From Salinigranum rubrum (GTDB lineage: Archaea; Halobacteriota; Halobacteria; Halobacteriales; Haloferacaceae): 64,000 bases of DNA. The stretch's first letter is position 1, and each line of letters begins with the position of its first letter. The notes beneath the pieces are model-generated. The model was given only the letters and a program-made list of their open reading frames with translations. It had not been told where the DNA came from and did not search any database. The stretch covers positions 2,108,001 through 2,172,000 of the forward strand of contig NZ_CP026309.1 of assembly GCF_002906575.1 (NCBI RefSeq), written 5' to 3'. Shown one piece after another: positions 36,641 to 45,338 of the stretch. The position numbers and the translations under genes are program-made.

Positions 36641-37330
36641 TCACTCCGTGTAGTCGGGCCGCTCTTCGTACTCGATAGGGTCCTCGACACCCAACCGCTG
36701 GAACGCTTGTAATCTAAAGGCACAGGAGTCACACGTCCCACACGCCGGTTCCTCGGCCCGGTAACACGACCAGGTGTGTTCGTACGGGACGCCGAGTTCG
36801 AGCCCCCGCTTCGCGATATCGGTCTTCGACCACTCGACGAACGGCGCGTGGAGCCCGATTTCGGTCCCGGGTTTCGTGCCCACGTCGATGACGTTCTGAA
36901 ACGCCTCGAAGAACGCCGGTCGGCAGTCGGGGTAGCCCGCGAAGTCCTCCGAGTGTGCGCCGATAAAAACCGCCGACGCGCCCCGTGCCTCGGCGTACGA
37001 CGTCGCCATCGACAGCAGGTTCGCGTTTCTGAACGGCACGTACGACGTCGGAATCTCGTCGCTCTCGAAGTCCGCGTCCGCGACGTCGATGTCCTCGTCC
37101 GTCAGCGACGAGGCGCCGATGCGGGCGAGATGTTCGGTCTCGACGTGGAGGAAGTCCGCGGCGCCGACGGCGTCCGCGAGTGTGCGGGCCGACTCGAACT
37201 CCTTGTCCTCGGTTCGCTGGCCGTAGGAGGTGTGCAAGAAGAGGGGCTCGTACCCGCGCTCTCTCGCCTCGTAGACGGCCGTCGCGCTGTCCATCCCGCC
37301 GCTGACCAGAATCACTGCGTGCTCTGTCAT
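36641..37330 (-). CDS. queC: 7-cyano-7-deazaguanine synthase QueC
   Basis: QueC turns 7-carboxy-7-deazaguanine into preQ0 with ATP and ammonia; archaea use preQ0 for archaeosine in tRNA. The 229-residue protein has the PP-loop VSGGMDSATA (residues 9-18), the GAHSEDFAGYPDCR segment and a zinc site in CYRAEEPACGTCDSC near 190-204. Third gene of a queD-queE-queC unit, 35 bp after queE. The insertion enzyme ArcTGT and amidotransferase ArcS are not in the window. Confidence 0.95.
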   Translation of the reverse strand: MTEHAVILVSGGMDSATAVYEARERGYEPLFLHTSYGQRTEDKEFESARTLADAVGAADFLHVETEHLARIGASSLTDEDIDVADADFESDEIPTSYVPFRNANLLSMATSYAEARGASAVFIGAHSEDFAGYPDCRPAFFEAFQNVIDVGTKPGTEIGLHAPFVEWSKTDIAKRGLELGVPYEHTWSCYRAEEPACGTCDSCAFRLQAFQRLGVEDPIEYEERPDYTE

Positions 37331-37364
37331 CGTGTCGTGGTGTCTCCGTCGTTCGTCTCTCGCA

Positions 37365-38150
37365 TCAGGTCCCCGGCGCGTCGTTCCAGAGGTCGACGTG
37401 TAGCCGGGGCGTGTACCGGTAGCCGTGTTCGAGCGCCAGTTCCGCCGTGAGGCCGCGGGTCTTCGCCAGTCGCTCGGGGGTCGTTCCCTCGGGCATCAAC
37501 AGCACGTCGGCGTCTCGAATCCGCGCGCTGCTCACCGCTCGAAGTTCGTCGACGAGCGATTCGATTTCCGCGAGGTCCTCGCGGGAGGTGACGACGAACT
37601 TCAGCTGAAAGTCGTACGCCTCGACCAGCGAGGCGAGGGCGTCGTAGTCGAGTCGGTCCCGCTCGTGGCGGTCCCCCCACACGCCGACGTCGGCGTCCCC
37701 GCCCGCAGGCGGGCGCTCCGCCGTCGGAGTCGAGGTGGCGAGTTTCGGCGAGATGGACGCGAGGTCGACTGCCGTGTCTCGAAAGACCGTTCCGTTGGTC
37801 TCGACCGTGGTGTGATACCCTCTGGACGACAGTTCCGAGAGCAGGTCCGCGACGGCGTCGTGGATCATCGGCTCGCCGCCGGTGACGACGACGTGGTCAC
37901 CGCCGTGGGTCTCCACCTGCTCCACCACGTCGGCCACGTCGAACCAGCCGTGAGTGGGTTCCCACGAGGTGTGGTACGAGTCGCAGAACCAACACCGGAG
38001 GTTGCATCCGGAGGTACGGACGAACGTGCTCGGCACGCCGGCCAGCCTCCCCTCGCCCTGCAGCGAGTGAAACACCTCGTTGATGGGGAGCGCCGACTCG
38101 TCGACTTCCTCGGGGGCGTCCAGCCCGCTCGCGTCGGTGTTGACGGGCAT
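37365..38150 (-). CDS. queE: 7-carboxy-7-deazaguanine synthase QueE
   Basis: QueE is a radical-SAM enzyme that contracts 6-carboxytetrahydropterin to 7-carboxy-7-deazaguanine. The 261-residue protein has the FHSLQGEG start, the cluster motif CNLRCWFC (CxxxCxxC) near 51-58, TGGEPM and a conserved SPKLA. Its start codon overlaps the queD stop (ATGA, 38147-38150 region), so the two are translationally coupled. The ATG at 38150 is preferred over the longer open frame, which lies within queD. Confidence 0.95.
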   Translation of the reverse strand: MPVNTDASGLDAPEEVDESALPINEVFHSLQGEGRLAGVPSTFVRTSGCNLRCWFCDSYHTSWEPTHGWFDVADVVEQVETHGGDHVVVTGGEPMIHDAVADLLSELSSRGYHTTVETNGTVFRDTAVDLASISPKLATSTPTAERPPAGGDADVGVWGDRHERDRLDYDALASLVEAYDFQLKFVVTSREDLAEIESLVDELRAVSSARIRDADVLLMPEGTTPERLAKTRGLTAELALEHGYRYTPRLHVDLWNDAPGT

Positions 38151-38608
38151 CAGAACGACGCGCAGAGTTCGCTCGTCTCGGCGACTTCTACCGAAACGTC
38201 GGTGACGTTCTCGCCGAACCGTTCGAGCAACTTCCGTTCGAGGACCACCGCCATCACCTCCGCCGTCGGCGGGTGGTCGAGGACGACCACGGCATCGCCG
38301 TCGCCCGACTGCTCGAACGCTCGGACGAGCGGGTCGCCCGATTCGAGGAGGAACCGGTGGTCCCACTCGTCGACGACGCTCGTGACGTCGCCCTTGTCGA
38401 CGACCCACCCCTCCTCGGTGAGCGTCCCGGTCACGGTGACCGATATCTCGTAGTTGTGACCGTGGGGACGCGAACACTTCCCGTCGTGGTGGAGGAGTCG
38501 GTGGCCGGAACTGATTCGAATCGGCCGGTCGCGGCCGACGTGGAGCGTCCGCTCGCCGGCATCCGACGCGAGAGAGGTGGGGTGTTCTTCGAGTGTTCTT
38601 CCGGGCAT
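38150..38608 (-). CDS. queD: 6-carboxytetrahydropterin synthase QueD (PTPS family)
   Basis: QueD converts dihydroneopterin triphosphate to 6-carboxytetrahydropterin, the first committed step toward preQ0. The 152-residue protein provides the zinc histidines in SGHRLLHHDGKCSRPHGHNY (His at 35, 49 and 51; catalytic Cys45) and WDHRFLLE. A 20-residue N-terminal extension precedes the family core. An ACTTAACC box (38631-38638) lies 27 nt upstream of the ATG, so it leads the leaderless queD-queE-queC operon. Confidence 0.93.
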   Translation of the reverse strand: MPGRTLEEHPTSLASDAGERTLHVGRDRPIRISSGHRLLHHDGKCSRPHGHNYEISVTVTGTLTEEGWVVDKGDVTSVVDEWDHRFLLESGDPLVRAFEQSGDGDAVVVLDHPPTAEVMAVVLERKLLERFGENVTDVSVEVAETSELCASF

Positions 38609-38630
38609 ACTCCGAGATTATCAGTTCGGT

Positions 38631-38638
38631 ACTTAACC
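38631..38638 (-). promoter_or_regulatory. TATA box of the queDEC operon
   Basis: The minus strand reads GGTTAAGT, centred about 27 nt before the queD ATG at 38608. Confidence 0.6.
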
Positions 38639-38798
38639 GTGCTCATCCGGACCCGTCCCGTACTCGTCCCCACCGACTCACCGAACGCCGTCCGGCGGCT
38701 CTCGCACCCGCCGGATACAGCCGACGGACAAGAGCGTTCGGGACGCCGACGCGCGCTCTCGGGCAACACTGATGGCGTCTGTCAACGAGGGTAGAGGT

Positions 38799-39977
38799 AT
38801 GAGCGATATCGTCCTCGTCGACGGCGCGCGAACCCCGCACGGCACCCTCCTCGGCTCGCTGTCGGACGTCGAGAGCGTCGAACTCGGACGGGTCGCCGTC
38901 GACGGCCTCGCCGAACGGATCGACCTCAACCCCGCGGCGGTCGACTGGGTCTGTCTCGGCAACGCCATCCAGGCGGGCATCGGACAGGTGCCGGGGAGAC
39001 AGGTCGTCGTCGAGTCCGTCCTCCCGGAGACGACGCCGACGACGACGGTCAACGAGGCGTCGGGGTCGGGGCTGCGGGCCATCACGCTCGCCGCGGACCG
39101 CATCGCCTCGGGACGGGTCTCGTTCGCGATTGCCGGCGGCTTCGAGTCGATGACGCGTGCCCCGTGGGTCCTCCCCGGACTCAGAGACGGGAAACGGTAC
39201 GGCGACGTCACGCTGAAGGACTCGATGCTGCTGGACGCGCTCTGGGACGTGAGCCTCGACGTCCACATGGGTGAGATCACGGAGCGCCTCGTCGACCGCT
39301 TCGGCGACGAGTACGACCTTTCGAGACGAGCGCAGGACGAGTACGCGCTGGAGAGCCACCGGCGTGCCGCCCGCGCCATCGACGAGGGGCGGTTCGACGC
39401 CGAAGTGGTCCCGGTCGACACCGGACGCGACGTCGTAAAGCGCGACGAGGGGCCGCGCCCCGACTCGACGATGGACGACCTCGCGCGGCTCTCGCCGTCG
39501 TTCCGACCGGAGGGGACCATCACGCCCGCGAACGCCTCGAAGCTCTCCGACGGTGCCGGGGTCGTCCTGGTAGCCGACGCCGACGCCGCGGCGGACGCGG
39601 GGCTGGAGCCGATGGCCCGACTCGTCGACTACGACTTCGTCTACCGCGCGCCCGACGAGTTCAACGAGGCCGTCGGCGACGTCATCGAACGCGTACTCGA
39701 CACTGCCGAAGTAGAGGTCGACGACGTCGGCGCGTTCTGGGTGAACGAGGCGTTCGCCGCGCAGTCGGTCTACGTGATGCAGCGGCTCGGGATTCCGCGC
39801 GAGCGGATGAACCCCTACGGCGGCGCCGTCGCGTTCGGCCACCCCATCGGCGCGTCGGGCGGGATGCTGGCGACGTCGCTGGCGTACCAGTTCGTCGCCG
39901 ACGACATCGAGTACGGACTCGTCGGAATGAGCCTCGGCGGCGGCGGCGCAGTCATGTCGCTGTGGCAGCGCGCGTGA
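38799..39977 (+). CDS. thiolase-family acyltransferase with Ser instead of catalytic Cys
   Basis: The 392-residue protein is a full-length thiolase fold. Where classical thiolases have the nucleophile in VNxxCGSGL, this one reads VNEASGSGL, putting Ser88 at the Cys position. The catalytic His motif GHPIGASGG and NEAFAAQS are conserved, while the second Cys (usual CxGGGxG) is replaced in MSLGGGGA. Haloarchaeal-type beta-ketothiolases (BktB alpha of Haloferax mediterranei) are known to use a Ser-His-His set, so the enzyme may be active on acyl-CoAs. Those enzymes have an OB-fold beta subunit, which is not adjacent here. ATG 38799 follows a gaggt site; ATG 38772 is an alternative. Confidence 0.85.
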   Translation: MSDIVLVDGARTPHGTLLGSLSDVESVELGRVAVDGLAERIDLNPAAVDWVCLGNAIQAGIGQVPGRQVVVESVLPETTPTTTVNEASGSGLRAITLAADRIASGRVSFAIAGGFESMTRAPWVLPGLRDGKRYGDVTLKDSMLLDALWDVSLDVHMGEITERLVDRFGDEYDLSRRAQDEYALESHRRAARAIDEGRFDAEVVPVDTGRDVVKRDEGPRPDSTMDDLARLSPSFRPEGTITPANASKLSDGAGVVLVADADAAADAGLEPMARLVDYDFVYRAPDEFNEAVGDVIERVLDTAEVEVDDVGAFWVNEAFAAQSVYVMQRLGIPRERMNPYGGAVAFGHPIGASGGMLATSLAYQFVADDIEYGLVGMSLGGGGAVMSLWQRA

Positions 39978-39991
39978 GCGTCAGGGGAGGG

Positions 39992-40636
39992 TCACTCCGT
40001 CTCGCCCGCTAGCTCGTCCGCCACCTGTATCCTGGGTTCGATGACGTTCGCGTCGGAGTCGTATCGGACGAACCCGGCCGCTTCGAGCCGCGGGAGGTGG
40101 ACGTGGTGGAGCGCGACCTGGAGCGAGTCCCCGGAGTCGACTCCCGAATCGAAGTCGTCCAGCCGCCTCATCTCTGCCACGAGCGTCGACAGGTCCAGCG
40201 GTTCGTTCCGTCCGGCGAGAACGACGAGTGCCGCTCGCCGTTCGGGGACGGCGAGGTGAGCGAGAGACGCCGCGGCGTGACGCCGGTCGGTTTCGAGGAA
40301 CGCTCGAACGTCCGGGACGGCCTCGTGTCCATCGAGACGTGCCCGGACCGTGCCGTCCTCGTCCCGTGAGACGAGTCCGGCCGCTTCCAGTCGCGGGAGG
40401 CAGGTGTGGTACAGTTCGATCAGGACCGACTCGACGTCGGCGTCGGAGACAGCGTCGACCGCGACGTCCCGTTCGTCGGCGGAGACGGTCACGGCCAGTG
40501 TCTCCGTGGACATCGGCCCGTCACGGTCGAGTGCCGAGAGAATGTGCCGGCAGCGAGCGTCGCTCAACGCCGTGTAGGACCGCTTTCGAGCCTGGTCGAT
40601 CCCTTCGACTCTCCCCGTGTTCGTTGGCTCCCCCAT
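39992..40636 (-). CDS. tandem winged-helix (DUF7344-like) regulator
   Basis: The 214-residue protein contains two similar winged-helix units. The first (about 18-105) runs from ARKRSYTALSDARCRHILSAL to ELYHTCLPRLEAAGLVSRD; the second (about 115-205) runs from DRRHAAASLAHLAVPERRAAL to HHVHLPRLEAAGFVRYD. The repeated LPRLEAAGxV element is the wing of the DUF7344 type. Such proteins are regulators in haloarchaea with few known targets. It converges with the thiolase gene. The start is the ATG at 40636. Confidence 0.82.
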   Translation of the reverse strand: MGEPTNTGRVEGIDQARKRSYTALSDARCRHILSALDRDGPMSTETLAVTVSADERDVAVDAVSDADVESVLIELYHTCLPRLEAAGLVSRDEDGTVRARLDGHEAVPDVRAFLETDRRHAAASLAHLAVPERRAALVVLAGRNEPLDLSTLVAEMRRLDDFDSGVDSGDSLQVALHHVHLPRLEAAGFVRYDSDANVIEPRIQVADELAGETE

Positions 40637-40768
40637 CACGGACGTGCGTTCGTGGGCCGCCCACATAGTCGTATGCCCCGCGTCTGCCGGCACGCCGAAC
40701 GGGGCGACCTGTGGCGCGGCGGCGCCGGCGACGACTGCGCTTTTGTCCGCGCCGAACGTAGGTGAGCC

Positions 40769-41470
40769 GTGCCCGCGTTCGACGCCGTCCTGTTCGACCT
40801 CGACAACACGCTCTGTCGCCACGAGCAGTCGGCGGAGACCATCTACTTCGGCGCGTTCGAACGTGCCGACATCGAACCCGTCGGGACCCCCTCCGACCTC
40901 TGGGAGGCGCTCGACGGCGACCCGCCACCGGACGACCCGACCGACTACCTCGCCGACGGCTTCGCGCGGGTCTCCGACCAGTACGGCGTGAGCGTCGACG
41001 CCCGCCGCCTCGCGGAGGGGTTCCGCGAGACCGTCGACTACCGCGCCGTCTCGTTCGTCTCAGGGGCCGAGCGCGCGCTCGCCGCGGCCAGCGAGCACGG
41101 CCCCGTCGGTCTGATCACGAACGGCCCGTCGTCGAGACAGCGGGTCAAACTCGACGCCCTCGGCATCGGGGAGGCGTTCGACGTCGTCGTCTACGCCGGC
41201 GACCTGCCCCGGCGCAAACCCTACCCGGACCCGTTCGAGGACGCGCTCGACGCGCTCGACGTGCGGTCGAACTCCGCCCTCTACGTCGGCGACTCCGTCG
41301 AACACGACGTCGTCGGCGCACAGCGCGCAGGCATCCCCGTCGCCTGGTTCGCCGACGGGGGTGAGTGGGACGAGCGGTGGAACGAAGTCGACCCACCAGC
41401 GTACGTTCTCGACCGGATGGGCGGCCTCGCGGACGTGCTCGGCGATGACGCCTCGGCATCGACCGTCTGA
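40769..41470 (+). CDS. HAD-superfamily hydrolase
   Basis: The 233-residue protein has HAD motif I FDLDNTLCR (catalytic Asp near 9 and 11), motif II LITNGP, Lys in RKPYPDPF and motif IV YVGDSVEHDVVGAQRAG. The cap is alpha-helical (type C1), as in phosphoglycolate phosphatase and 2-haloacid-dehalogenase relatives. The natural phosphate ester substrate is unknown. It begins at GTG 40769 and is convergent with the HNH gene (11-bp gap). Confidence 0.9.
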   Translation: MPAFDAVLFDLDNTLCRHEQSAETIYFGAFERADIEPVGTPSDLWEALDGDPPPDDPTDYLADGFARVSDQYGVSVDARRLAEGFRETVDYRAVSFVSGAERALAAASEHGPVGLITNGPSSRQRVKLDALGIGEAFDVVVYAGDLPRRKPYPDPFEDALDALDVRSNSALYVGDSVEHDVVGAQRAGIPVAWFADGGEWDERWNEVDPPAYVLDRMGGLADVLGDDASASTV

Positions 41471-41481
41471 GCGGACGGCCC

Positions 41482-42180
41482 TCAGCCCGAGAACCACGTG
41501 AGTGAGTCGTTTCGCTCGGTGAGGTGCGACGTGTCGAGTGTCGCAGTCGACGGGAGGGAAACCGTCGACCCCTCGGCGTCGAGAAGCGTCCGTCGCAGGG
41601 TCCGACAGGCAGTATCGAGCGACGGGTTCGTCCGGAGCGTCAAGCTCGCGTCGAGGGTGAACAGGCCGCGGTCGAACGCCGCGTGGTGGGTCCGGTCGAG
41701 GACGAGGACGTTCGTCGGGTCCAGCCGGTGTGCGGGATAGTCGCTCCAGGGGAGGACGTGTGCGACGTCCAGCAGCGCCGCGTGGTCGACGCCCGAGACG
41801 GGACACCGCCGCTCGTACCGTTCGAGCGCGGCCCGCCGGAAACTCGCGGGGAGCGACCGCGCCCCGACGACGGTGTCGTACTCCTCGGCGCGGTAGGGTG
41901 CCTCGTTCCCCTCGTCGACGTCGGACGTCGGTCGACCGTCTTCGTACGACAGCGTGTGAATCTCGTAGAGACCGCGGTCGACGAACTCGATTTCGTCGCG
42001 GTCGCGGAGTTCCTGAAGGACGCGGCTCATCGTCTGCTCGGGCGTCTTCGCGTCGGAGAACTGCCGCTCGAAGCGCGGGAGCGCCTGGTCGAGGAGTTCC
42101 TGCCGGGAGACGCACGGCGACCCGGTGTCGCGGCGAAAGCGTTCGAGTTCGCGGCGGACCGCGTCGCGCCACTCGGACAT
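41482..42180 (-). CDS. HNH endonuclease with DpnI-like winged helix
   Basis: The 232-residue protein has an N-terminal helical region and a winged-helix resembling that of DpnI-type enzymes (TMSRVLQELRDRDEIEFVDRGLYEI spans residues about 49-73). A C-terminal HNH nuclease follows: RRCPVSGVDHAALLDVAH, LPWSD, then DPTNVLVLDRTHHAAFDRG, with the catalytic His in DVAHVLPW. Only one CxxC-like Cys is present, so no zinc knuckle is certain. No methyltransferase is adjacent; it may be a modification-dependent or stand-alone nuclease. Confidence 0.82.
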   Translation of the reverse strand: MSEWRDAVRRELERFRRDTGSPCVSRQELLDQALPRFERQFSDAKTPEQTMSRVLQELRDRDEIEFVDRGLYEIHTLSYEDGRPTSDVDEGNEAPYRAEEYDTVVGARSLPASFRRAALERYERRCPVSGVDHAALLDVAHVLPWSDYPAHRLDPTNVLVLDRTHHAAFDRGLFTLDASLTLRTNPSLDTACRTLRRTLLDAEGSTVSLPSTATLDTSHLTERNDSLTWFSG

Positions 42181-42601
42181 GTGGTTCGAGGAGACGGGGG
42201 CTGATCTTGGATCTATCGGCGTTCAGCAGGGCAATCGGCCGTATCGATCCGGGAGAGGGCCCTCTTCGACCCCGACGTCGTGCCGGTGTGGATTGTCGAT
42301 TCGGTCGGGACGGTGCGGTGGCGCGTGGCGCCGTCGACTCCGGTCGGCGGCCCGCGCGTGCGAGGGATGACTGAGCGGCGTGAGCGGAGCGAGCGAGCGA
42401 GCGAAGGAAGTCGGCTGGGGAGGCAGTGGCATCACCGCGTCCGTGTCCCGCGGAGTCGCTGCCCCCCGCTCTCTCTCGATGTCCGTCCCTGTCCGCTCTC
42501 GACGCCTTCTTTAGCCGTACCTCTCCCTCAATCACACCCCGACACACCCGCCCGAACAATCATATCCCTCCGTGCCGCATGGGTTTTAAGATCGTTCTAC
42601 C
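42181..42601. other. 420-bp spacer between HNH gene and leuS
   Basis: No gene is supported here. It carries a stretch of gagc/gagcgagc repeats (about 42370-42410) and copy 2 of the dispersed repeat (42411-42445). Just before leuS lie two boxes, aatcatatccc near 42558-42568 and gggttttaag at 42581-42590; the former is better placed as TATA for leuS. Confidence 0.5.
42411..42445. repeat. dispersed intergenic repeat, copy 2
   Basis: Matches 31411-31445 at 30 of 35 positions (tcggctggggagg start, ccgcgtccgtg end), same orientation, in a gene-free spacer. It is preceded by tandem gcga units. Confidence 0.6.
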
Positions 42602-45301
42602 ATGTCTCAGGGTTACAGCCACGGGCGGGTGCAGGAGTACTGGCAGTCTGTCTGGGAACGGGAAGGGGTCTACCGCGCCGGCGACGCGCCGGACCCGACG
42701 TACGTGCTGGGGATGTTCCCCTACACCTCCGGCGAACTCCACATGGGTCACGTCCGCAACTACACCATCACGGACGCGTACGCCCGCTACCGGCGGATGC
42801 AGGGCGACGACGTGCTCCACCCGATGGGGTGGGACGCCTTCGGCCTCCCGGCGGAGAACGCCGCCTACGACCGCAACACCGACCCCCGGTCGTGGACCGA
42901 GACGTGCATCAGACAGATGCGCGAGGAGATGGAGACGATGGGGTTCGGCTACGACTGGTCCCGGGAGGTCACCACCTGCGACCCCGACTACTACCGGTGG
43001 AACCAGTGGCTGTTCAAACGCTTCTACGACGAGGGTCTCGTCGACTACAAGGCCGCGACGGTCAACTGGTGTCCGGACTGCGAGACGGTGCTCGCGGACG
43101 CCCAGGTCGAAGAACGGGCGGTCGGTCCCACCGACATCGCCGTCACCGGCGAGGCGAGGGATTCCGACACCGACGCTGCCGCGGAGACGGTCGACGTCTG
43201 CTGGCGGTGTGAGACGCCGGTGAGCCGGCGGGACCTCGACCAGTGGTTCTTCCGCATCACCGAGTACGCCGAGGAACTCCACGACGGCCTCGACGACTTG
43301 GAAGGATGGTCCGACGGCGTCCGCGAACGACAGCGCAACTGGATCGGCCGCCGCGAGGGTGCGACGGTGACGTTCGAGGTTCCGCGGCGCGACACCACGG
43401 TCGACGTGTTCACCACGCGGCTGGACACGGTGTACGGCGGGACGTTCGTCGCGCTCTCGCCGGGGCACGACCTCACGCGCGAACTCGTCGCCGAGGACGA
43501 GACCCTCGCCCAGTACGTCGACATGGTTCGTGGCGGGGAGGGAGACGGTACCTCGGGCGTCGACACCGGCCTCCGGGCGACCCACCCGCTCACCGGCGAC
43601 TCCCTGCCGATATACGTCGCGGCGTACGTCCTCGACGACGTCGGAACCGGGGCGGTGATGGGCGTCCCCGCGCACAACGAGCGCGACCACGCCTTCGCGG
43701 AGGCGCACGATCTCCCGCTCACCCAGGCGGTCGAACCGGTCGACGGCTCGGGGACGAACCTCCCGGACGAGCCCTTCACCGAGGACGGCATGCTCACCGC
43801 GAGTGACGAGTACGACGGCCTCGCGAGCACGGCCGCACGCGAACGTCTCCTCGACGAGGACGCCGTCGAGGAACACGTCACCTACCGCCTGCGCGACTGG
43901 CTCATCTCCCGACAGCGCTACTGGGGGACGCCCATCCCGGTCGTCCACTGCGACGACTGCGGGCACGTCCTCGTCCCCGACGAGGACCTCCCGGTCGAAC
44001 TGCCGCCGTTCGTCAAGACGACGGGCAACCCGCTCGACGCGAGCGAGGAGTTCGTCGAGACGACCTGTCCCGACTGCGGAGCAGAGGCGAGGCGAGAGAC
44101 GGACACGATGGACACGTTCGTCGACAGCGCGTGGTACTTCCTCCGCTTTCTCTCGCCGGACCTCGAAACGGCGCCGTTCGACACCGACCGGGCGAACGAC
44201 CTCCTCCCCATCGACGTCTACGTCGGCGGCGACGAACACGCCATCTTACACCTGCTGTACGTCCGCTTCTTCACCCGGGCGCTGTGTGACCTCGGCCTCC
44301 TCGCCGTCCGCGAGCCTATCGACCGCCTCGTCAATCAGGGGACGGTGCTCTACGACGGCCAGAAGATGTCGAAGTCGAAGGGCAACGCCATCGCCCCCCA
44401 CGAGTACGGCGCGGAGACGACGCGGCTGTTCGTCCTGAGCGCGGCGCACCCGCGACAGGACTTCGAGTGGACCGCCAAGAAGGTCTCCACGTCGTACGAC
44501 CTCCAGCAGCAGGTCTACGGGCTAGTGCGGTCGTACGTCGAGAGCGACGAGACCGCCGCCCGCGACGAGCACGCCCCGCACGACACCTACCTCGAACGCG
44601 AACTCGACCGGACCATCGCCGCCGTCACCGCGGACTACGACCGGTTCCGCTTCCACCGCGTGGTGAGCGAGGTTCACGGACTGGTCCGACTGCTCCGTCG
44701 GTACCAGGCGTACCAGACGCCGTACAAGTACCCCTACGAACGCGGCCTCCGGGCGCTGACCCGCTTCATCGCGCCCATCACGCCGTTCCTCGCGGAGGAG
44801 TTGTGGAGCATGCTCGGCGAGGAAGGGGTAGTGGCGGAGGCGCGCTGGCCCGAACCGCTCCAGGCGGTCCCCGACTACCGCATCGAGCGGGAACTGATCC
44901 GGCGAACGCTCGAAGACGTCCGCGGCATCACCGACGTCGTCGGCATCGACGCCCCGGAGCGGATCGAACTCGTGGTCGCCCAGGAGTGGAAGTACCGCGC
45001 GTACCAGGTCGCCCGCGAGGCCGACCCCGACGCGGCGGTCGTCGGGCGGATCATGGCCGACGAGGAGATACGCGGGAAGGGCGAGGCCGCCGCCGAGTTC
45101 GCCGCCGACGTCGCCGAGGCGAAGCCGGGCCTCGAACCCGCCCTCGACCCCGAAACGGAACGAGAGCTGTTCGAACAGGCCGCCTGGCTCTTCGAGGAGG
45201 AGTTCGGGGCCGAGGTCGTCGTCCGAGGAGCGACCGACGACCCCGACGACGCCCTCGCCCGGAAGGCGCGGCCCGACAAGCCCGCCATCCACATCGACTG
45301 A
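42602..45301 (+). CDS. leuS: leucyl-tRNA synthetase
   Basis: LeuRS charges tRNA-Leu. The 899-residue class I enzyme has the HIGH-like motif GELHMGHVRNYT (about 39-50), a zinc site in CPDCETVLADAQVEERAV with CWRCETP, a CP1 editing domain with TRLDTVYGGTFVALSP and VPAHNERDHAFA, and the KMSKS loop GQKMSKSKGNAI. The C-terminal anticodon region follows. The CP1 insertion lies after the zinc module, as in the bacterial type. It stands alone, convergent with livF. Confidence 0.96.
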   Translation: MSQGYSHGRVQEYWQSVWEREGVYRAGDAPDPTYVLGMFPYTSGELHMGHVRNYTITDAYARYRRMQGDDVLHPMGWDAFGLPAENAAYDRNTDPRSWTETCIRQMREEMETMGFGYDWSREVTTCDPDYYRWNQWLFKRFYDEGLVDYKAATVNWCPDCETVLADAQVEERAVGPTDIAVTGEARDSDTDAAAETVDVCWRCETPVSRRDLDQWFFRITEYAEELHDGLDDLEGWSDGVRERQRNWIGRREGATVTFEVPRRDTTVDVFTTRLDTVYGGTFVALSPGHDLTRELVAEDETLAQYVDMVRGGEGDGTSGVDTGLRATHPLTGDSLPIYVAAYVLDDVGTGAVMGVPAHNERDHAFAEAHDLPLTQAVEPVDGSGTNLPDEPFTEDGMLTASDEYDGLASTAARERLLDEDAVEEHVTYRLRDWLISRQRYWGTPIPVVHCDDCGHVLVPDEDLPVELPPFVKTTGNPLDASEEFVETTCPDCGAEARRETDTMDTFVDSAWYFLRFLSPDLETAPFDTDRANDLLPIDVYVGGDEHAILHLLYVRFFTRALCDLGLLAVREPIDRLVNQGTVLYDGQKMSKSKGNAIAPHEYGAETTRLFVLSAAHPRQDFEWTAKKVSTSYDLQQQVYGLVRSYVESDETAARDEHAPHDTYLERELDRTIAAVTADYDRFRFHRVVSEVHGLVRLLRRYQAYQTPYKYPYERGLRALTRFIAPITPFLAEELWSMLGEEGVVAEARWPEPLQAVPDYRIERELIRRTLEDVRGITDVVGIDAPERIELVVAQEWKYRAYQVAREADPDAAVVGRIMADEEIRGKGEAAAEFAADVAEAKPGLEPALDPETERELFEQAAWLFEEEFGAEVVVRGATDDPDDALARKARPDKPAIHID

Positions 45302-45338
45302 GGCGGCCGACGGACCCGCAGGCGCATCGAGCGGGCCG

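Noticed and set aside
42370-42410. Possible CRISPR or structured array from gagc units
   Set aside because: Units are simple 4-bp gcga/gagc repeats without spacers; common in haloarchaeal spacers.
42560-44239. 559-codon open frame antisense to leuS
   Set aside because: leuS has complete class I synthetase motifs on the other strand; the antisense frame is Val/Asp/Arg-rich noise.
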